From positions 838,666,136 to 838,730,135 of the forward strand of contig NC_081411.1 in assembly GCF_030272615.1 (NCBI RefSeq): a stretch of DNA of 64,000 nt. The letters run 5' to 3'. The DNA comes from Cryptomeria japonica. Lineage: Eukaryota > Streptophyta > Pinopsida > Cupressales > Cupressaceae. Under the pieces are notes generated by a model. That model did not search any database. It was not told where the DNA came from and saw only the letters and a list, made by a program, of their open reading frames with translations. The position numbers and the translations under genes were made by a program. Of this stretch, positions 58,892 to 64,000 are shown piece by piece; position 1 is the first letter of the stretch, and the number at the start of each line of letters is the position of its first letter.

Positions 58892-59588
58892 GAACCAAGG
58901 ATATGAATGCAAATGTTTGACAATGTTAATCTAAGACAAGACCTAGGGTTTGGACTATGCAATGACAAAGCCAATGTGATAGGGATATGTGAGGACTAAT
59001 GACTTTGGAAATGAAAATTGCAACCTAAGCCAATACCTAATTTTGGAATGATGATAATGCAATGAAGACTTAGGAAAATGAAATGAGGATGCTTGCAATG
59101 AAATGGACTAAAATGAAGGGTAATGACAATATGTCCTAAGACCTAAGTTTGAACTATGCAAACCTAACCCTAAGTGACATGAATTTTGAAACAAGGGTAT
59201 CCAATGTTTTGACAAATCATGTCCAAATTTTTGATGAATACTTGGACACAATTTGGAGCTTTGTTTGGACTTTGTTTTGATTTGAAACTTGTGTTTGACT
59301 TGTTGGAATTTGTTTGAACTTTGATAACTAGGGTTGTTTATGACCACTTGTGAGAATTGTTTTGATTCAAGTTTTAACAAGAACGAAAGATAAAATGTTT
59401 GTTTGACTTTTCCACAAAATAATCATTCACCTTCACAACATTTCCTAAGGCTGGCAAGGACAATATCTGTTGATTCCTCTTACCATAAAATACCACATTC
59501 AACTGGATAGTTAGAAGCTCAGTGGAACTAGCTCCCCTCCATGACACTCACTTCTATGGGCATACCAAGCTTCTAATTCAAGGGCATC
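58892..59588. other. Spacer, no gene seen
   Basis: No supportable coding region. The 90-residue minus-strand frame at 59108 is Ser/Lys/Gln-rich and unconvincing. Confidence 0.5.
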
Positions 59589-59994
59589 ATGTAATACCCC
59601 ACTAGGAAACCCCGAAGGGATAATGCTAAAACACTAGAATAGAATGCAAAATTTATTTTATTTTTAAATAGTTTTAAACACAACATAATGATACAATGAG
59701 TTATCATAAGCTCAAATCACACAGCAAAATACTAAACTAACACTAAAGGGTTTCCCAACGTGATTACTTGATTCAACACTTAACTCAACCTATGCTAATT
59801 AATTCAATTAAGTTGCTTACTTAATTACCAATTATTACTTTAAACAAGGATATAATTCATTTGGTAAATTAAAATTATAGATAACAGGATGAGTTCATCC
59901 ATTACAATTGAAAATATAGACAAAATGATGAGTTCTTCCATTAAGGTTAAAAATATAGCTAACATGATGAAGTTCACCCATCAAGGTTAAAACA
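59589..59994 (+). repeat. Possible gypsy LTR start, truncated by a copia insertion
   Basis: TGTAATACCCCACTAGG at 59590 matches the common TGTAAYACCCC opening of plant gypsy LTRs. About 400 bp follow before the copia LTR at 59995. Three AGGTTAAAA-like units (GATGAGTTCNNCCATTA and variants) occur at 59890-59990. Neither the other end nor a partner LTR is present. Confidence 0.35.
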
Positions 59995-61240
59995 TGTTGG
60001 CATTATGTGAACCGGTATGAGGTCATTATGACATTGTATGTTGTCATTCATGTCAATATACTGAAGAGGTGAGAACTGACATATGTTAGAACTGGTATAA
60101 CATGGTGAACCGACATTTGTGCCAAAGTGAAGTGGTGTGCTTGTTCAAGGTGAACTGACATATGGTTATGGGAACCGGCACATGGAAGCATTGTATGACT
60201 ACCGGTTGGTAATCTCAACTTTAGGGTTTTTGGTTGAAGTGCTTCAAGCCTATGTGGCTCAAGTGGTGACTTTGTGTGATGAGTTAGCATGATAACAAAG
60301 AACAGATCATGTTATCATGTAAGCCTTGTGTGTGTGAAGGATCTTGCATGCAGAAGATTGTTCATATCTACCTTGGGAATATGTGAAGTCTGTAAATAGT
60401 GATAACGTGTGATGGGTTATCAGCTACCATGAAATCGATGGACAACGAACAATGGAGATTAATGCAGTGTGCTCAATGGTCAGGATTGAACCGTTCAAAT
60501 TCCTTAACCTAATAGGTTTAGGGTTTAGGGTTTATGCTATCGACCTATCTATTTTCCTATAAGGTTGATGTTGTGACTCTTTCTAGGGTTGTTGGCAAAA
60601 TTTGTGTGTGTGTATCCAAGAGAAGAGATACGTGATTCTTGTCAGACCATAGGAGAGAAGTGATACCTACAAAGTGTAAGTGCAGAAGGTGAAGAGGAGC
60701 TTAAGTGAATCTGCATTGGCATTGAGTGTTGTTACCTGATCATTGTAATACCTGTTGATCTCTAACCACTTCAACAATTGAGAAATCCCTTAACAGGGTA
60801 GCTTTAATAGGCTTGCAATAAATCCTTTAAAAGGGTGACTCAAAACAATTGAGTTCTTGAAATCCTCTAACAAGGTAACCTTTAACAGGGTTTAACCCTT
60901 AATTGGGTATTCTAGCCATCCCTTAACCGGGTGATCCCTAACAGGATCGGTTCCTAACAGAACCTATTGTATTAGTCCTTAACTGGACAAGGCTCCTAAC
61001 AAAGTAGACTTCCAAAGAGTTCAAAAACAATCTTGTGGGTATTCATCCCCGCTGTGGTTTTTCCTAGTTAGGTTTCCACGTGAAAAATATGTGTGTCATG
61101 TGTGATGTATTTTTCATGTGATGCTATATTGTTTGCTGTCAAGTAGTGAATCATGTTGATCTAGTTGCTTATATGTATATCTTTGATGGTAGATTACCTT
61201 TTCATGCATTAGTGTGAAATTAATATGAAGTGTTAGATTG
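59995..61240 (+). repeat. 5' LTR of the second copia element (right border uncertain)
   Basis: Begins TGTTGGCATTATG. 60775-61010 contains at least eight degenerate copies of a CCCTTAAC(A/C)GGGT-type dyad. GTGGTTTTTCC...TTTCCACGTGAAAAA (61055-61087) is the landmark seen near the end of other copia LTRs here. The usual CTGATTCACCCCCC block and TAACA end are absent. Confidence 0.65.
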
Positions 61241-61359
61241 TATGAGAAGATAAGTGTCAACTAGTTTATGTTTGTCTCAGTTATTCTTGGTTTTGTCGGT
61301 TGTATTATGTTTAAGGACCGGTGTCACTGTTTGTCTGTCAATGCATAGTGTGTTGAGAC

Positions 61360-62170
61360 AAACAGGTTCAAGAGAAAATTTCAGTATATCAAAAGACAGA
61401 ATGAAGATATTCATTAGAAGCATGGGTGCTCAACACTAGAGCTATGTTGAGAATGCCTATGTTGCTCCTACCGGTACTCTGACTGATGACCAGAAGAGAG
61501 AGATGTAGGAGAATGGGCAAGTCATGGAAGCCCTAATTAGTAGTTTATCTAACATTGAGTTTATTGATGTCCAAGATAAGGTAAATCGCAAAGAGGTATG
61601 GGATACTCTTGAAAATATCTATGGCGGTGATGAGCATGTAAAACAAGCTAAGGAAGAAAGCCTTAGAGGGAAGTTTGAAGACATGTAGATGGTTGAAGGT
61701 GAGACCATTCAACAATATGGAATAAGAATCAAAACCATTGTTGGAGATATCAAGAGTGCAGGTGGTAAAATGGAAGATTCCACTGTGGTAAGCAAAGTCC
61801 TGAGATCCCTATTGCCGGTCTATGCAATAAGGGTTGCTGCTATTCAAGAGCTAAGATCAATAGAGAAGACTAAGGTGTCCCTAGAATCCATCATTGCAAA
61901 GTTGGTAGCCTATGAGCTAAATAGTTTTGATGGCAATGTTTCAAAGACTGAATCAACTTTTAAAGCTTCTATTGTACCATCCAGAAAAGGAAAAGAAGCT
62001 AGCACTAGTCGTGAACCAAGATAGAGTAGAGAAATGGATGACGAGGAGATTCTGATGGCATTTGAAGCTCTCCTTGCTAGGAAACTTCCTAAAGGAACTA
62101 GAAAATATAGAGGTAAGATTCCTTTGAAATTCTTTTCTTGTAACCAGATAGGACATATTGTTGTAAACTA
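61360..62170 (+). pseudogene. Copia gag of the second element
   Basis: Gag landmarks: DRMKIFIRSMGAQ, SYVENAYVAP, KEVWDTLENIYGGDEHVKQA, VSKVLRSL and AYELNSFDG. Stops are TAG at 61437, 61506, 61686 and 62022. The zinc knuckle is damaged: FFSCNQIGHIVVNYP lacks the first and last Cys of C-x2-C-x4-H-x4-C. The N-terminus is missing at the deletion boundary. Confidence 0.82.
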
Positions 62171-62800
62171 TCCCAATGGCGACAACAAGGACAAACCAGA
62201 AAGGTTCAAAAAATTCAAAGGAGGAAATCGGAGAAACTATTTTGTGGCAGTTGATGAGGGTGTCATAGATGAGGAATCAGAGGATGAAGAAAATGAAGAT
62301 ATTGTGTTTGTTGTTGTCAAGGAAGATGTGTCAGACAAGAAGGCTCTTGTCTCCCAGTTTGATAATTCCAATGAGTGGATCATTGACAGTAGTTGTTCTC
62401 ATCATATGACTAGTGACTGGAGCAAGTTTCTATCCTTGGAAGAATATGATTGTGGTGTGGTTCACTTTGGTAATGATGCACCATGCATGGTCAAAGGTAG
62501 AGGGTCCATCTCTCTGAATGGAAAGAGTAGTGCTGACAATGTGTATTGGGTTGATGGTCTCAAACACAACCTTCTGAGTGTTGCCAAGTTGAATGACAAT
62601 GGTCTCACTCTGGAATTCAAAAATGGAGTGTGTAGAATCAAAGGAAACAATGGAGAATTGGTGGCCACCGACATGCAAACCAAAGATAATCTATTTTAGT
62701 TGAATACAAATATAAGTAAATGTCATATGGCTAAATTTGATGATAGCTGGATATGGCATAGGAGACTTTGCCATGTAAACTTTGATAACATTATGAAGGC
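62171..62800 (+). pseudogene. Copia protease region of the second element
   Basis: The active site reads WIIDSSCSHHMT at about 62378-62411, so the catalytic D-S-G is D-S-S (a G-to-A change). Then VKGRGSISL and GLKHNLLSVAKL, a TAG at 62697, and the pre-integrase motif IWHRRLCHVNFD (62752-62787). Confidence 0.82.
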
Positions 62801-63650
62801 TAGTAAGATCAAGGCAGTTAGAGGATTGCTAGTGCTAAGAAAACCAGATAATACCATGTGCAAAGAATGTCAATTGGGTAAAATGTCTTCCTCAACCTTT
62901 AAAGGTAAATCTTTCACTGCTGACAATCTGCTTGATCTTGTACATACTGATTTGTGTGGTCCTATGAAAACTAGGAGTGTGCAGAGTGATAGGTACTTCA
63001 TGATTCTCACTGATGACTACTCAAGAATGATGTGGGTCACATTCTTGAAAGATAAGTCTGAAGATTTTGTAAGGTTCAAATCTTTCAGAGCATTAGTGGA
63101 GAAGGAAAGCGGTAAAAGGATCAAGTGCCTAAGAACTGATCAAGGAGGAGAATTCACTTCTGGTAAATTCAACAAGTACTGTGAAGAACATGGCATCAAG
63201 AGGCAGCTGTCTATGTCTCGGACTCCATAGCAGAATGGCCTAGCAAAGAGGAATAACCAGACTGTGGTTGAAGCAGCTAGAACCATGTCGATTCAAGGAA
63301 AGGTAGCTCACACCTTTTGGAGAGAAGCAGTGAGCACTACAGTCTATACAATGAACCAAGTACTCATCAAGAAAGGTAAGGATCAAACCCCTTATGAGTA
63401 TTGGACTAGTAAGACACCTGTGGTTAGCTACTTTAGAGTGTTTGGTAGCAAATGTTACATCAAGAGGAGCAAACACCAGAGCAAATTTGATGCTAAATGT
63501 GATGAGGGAATATTCCTAGGGTATTCCACCAAGAGCAAAGCTCTCAAGTGTTTCAATAATAGGACTCAGAGAATTATGGAAAGCATCAATGTAAGAGTTG
63601 ATGAAACCTCTGAGAAAACTGAGGAAACTAGCAGTAAGCAAGTGGTAAAT
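62801..63650 (+). pseudogene. Copia integrase of the second element
   Basis: CKECQLGK completes the zinc region. The first catalytic Asp is in LVHTDLCGP (62938-62964) and the second in LRTDQGGEF (63130-63156). The expected catalytic-Glu segment follows TAG at 63228 and reads NGLAKRNNQ, with Ala-Lys in place of the usual Val-Glu, so the Glu seems lost. Then TPYEYWTSKTP and IFLGYSTKSKA. Confidence 0.85.
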
Positions 63651-64000
63651 GAACTAGTTGCAACCTTTTGGGAATCGGTTGTCAGTAAACTGAGTACCAG
63701 TAACAGTGTTCCTACACCGATAGATGTAGATGTTGATACTAATGGATATGAGGATGGAGAAGAAAAACAAGAGGAATCCACCAAGACCATTCCTCGGTAT
63801 GTTAAGCTAAATCATGATCCTAAGTAGATCATAGGAGATAAGGATGCAGGAATCCTTACAAGAAGAAAGGTCAGAGAAAACTCATGTATGATCTCTGAAT
63901 TTGAGCCTAAAACATTCAAAGAGGCACATTAAGATGAAGACTGGATCAAGGCAATGGAAGAGGAAATTGACCAGATAGACCAAAATGGTACATGGTCTTT
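63651..64000 (+). pseudogene. Start of copia RT of the second element, truncated by window end
   Basis: After an acidic linker (VDVDTNGYEDGEEKQEE) and stops at 63825 (TAG) and 63930 (TAA), the RVT_2 start is seen as DWIKAMEEEIDQIDQNGTWSL at the edge. The catalytic part lies beyond the window. Confidence 0.8.

Larger units (their letters stand above)
59995..64000 (+). mobile_element. Second Ty1/copia element, runs off the window
   Basis: The LTR start TGTTGGCATTATG at 59995 is followed by LTR-type sequence to about 61240, then gag, protease, integrase and the first part of RT in one frame to the window end. The frame is unshifted over 2.7 kb but has eight in-frame stops, seven of them TAG. 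The LTR shares the CCCTTAAC-AGGG repeat block with the minus-strand solo LTR at 22177-28514, so the two are one family. The expected LTR end motif and PBS are not found, pointing to a deletion between about 61240 and 61370. Confidence 0.85.

Noticed and set aside
1-64000. Host genes with introns hidden between the repeats
   Set aside because: I looked for conserved non-TE protein segments in the spacers and saw none; single short exons could still be missed without transcript evidence.

Overview
This window is plant nuclear DNA made almost entirely of nested LTR retrotransposons. The evidence is Ty1/copia and Ty3/gypsy polyproteins, initiator-Met-type primer binding sites (TGGTATCAGAGC), purine-rich polypurine tracts next to LTRs, telobox (AAACCCTA) motifs, long AT-rich spacers and plant-style non-autonomous LTR elements. 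I found no convincing host protein gene, rRNA, tRNA or CRISPR array. The density and depth of nesting suggest a large, repeat-rich genome. A conifer or other gymnosperm is plausible, but the sequence alone does not prove it.

Layout. 1-6800: AT-rich spacer with a decayed minus-strand gypsy gag (1985-3950) and a small gypsy scrap that occurs twice. 6805-7505: minus-strand gypsy reverse transcriptase (RT) remnant. 7506-17193: a long copia-type LTR flanked by TGCAT/CGCAT. It was later split by a complete but dead Ty1/copia element (7603-14728) with both LTRs, PBS, PPT and gag-PR-IN-RT-RNase H. 17194-22176: AT-rich spacer holding a GA-rich satellite and a 33-bp T-rich repeat. 22177-28514: a minus-strand copia solo LTR, itself split by a non-autonomous copia element (23411-28442, perfect AATAC target duplication) that encodes gag-protease plus an unrelated tail.

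28723-53524 is one large minus-strand non-autonomous element with a perfect GAAAC target duplication. It encodes a retropepsin followed by a G-patch-like motif, but no RT. Its low-coordinate LTR was invaded by a Ty3/gypsy element that now has the form (truncated internal 1)-LTR-(internal 2)-LTR over 28949-45732. These gypsy LTRs are 4.3-4.7 kb and carry a cluster of seven GC-rich hairpins, then telobox palindromes and a TATA box. 53530-58891 holds another degenerate large-ORF element without recognisable enzymes. From 59995 to the right edge is a second Ty1/copia element, cut off inside the start of RT.

How it works together. The full-length copia and gypsy elements once encoded their own enzymes. 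The two non-autonomous elements kept gag/PR or PR only and must have borrowed RT and integrase. Everything looks inactive. In the younger elements the reading frames are intact over kilobases and the breaks are almost all TAG codons (16 of 18 in-frame stops I located), as expected from deamination of methylated cytosine at CHG sites. Nesting order by structure: gypsy inserted after the PR/G-patch element; the AATAC copia inserted after its host solo LTR; the 7603-14728 copia inserted after the 7506-17193 LTR.
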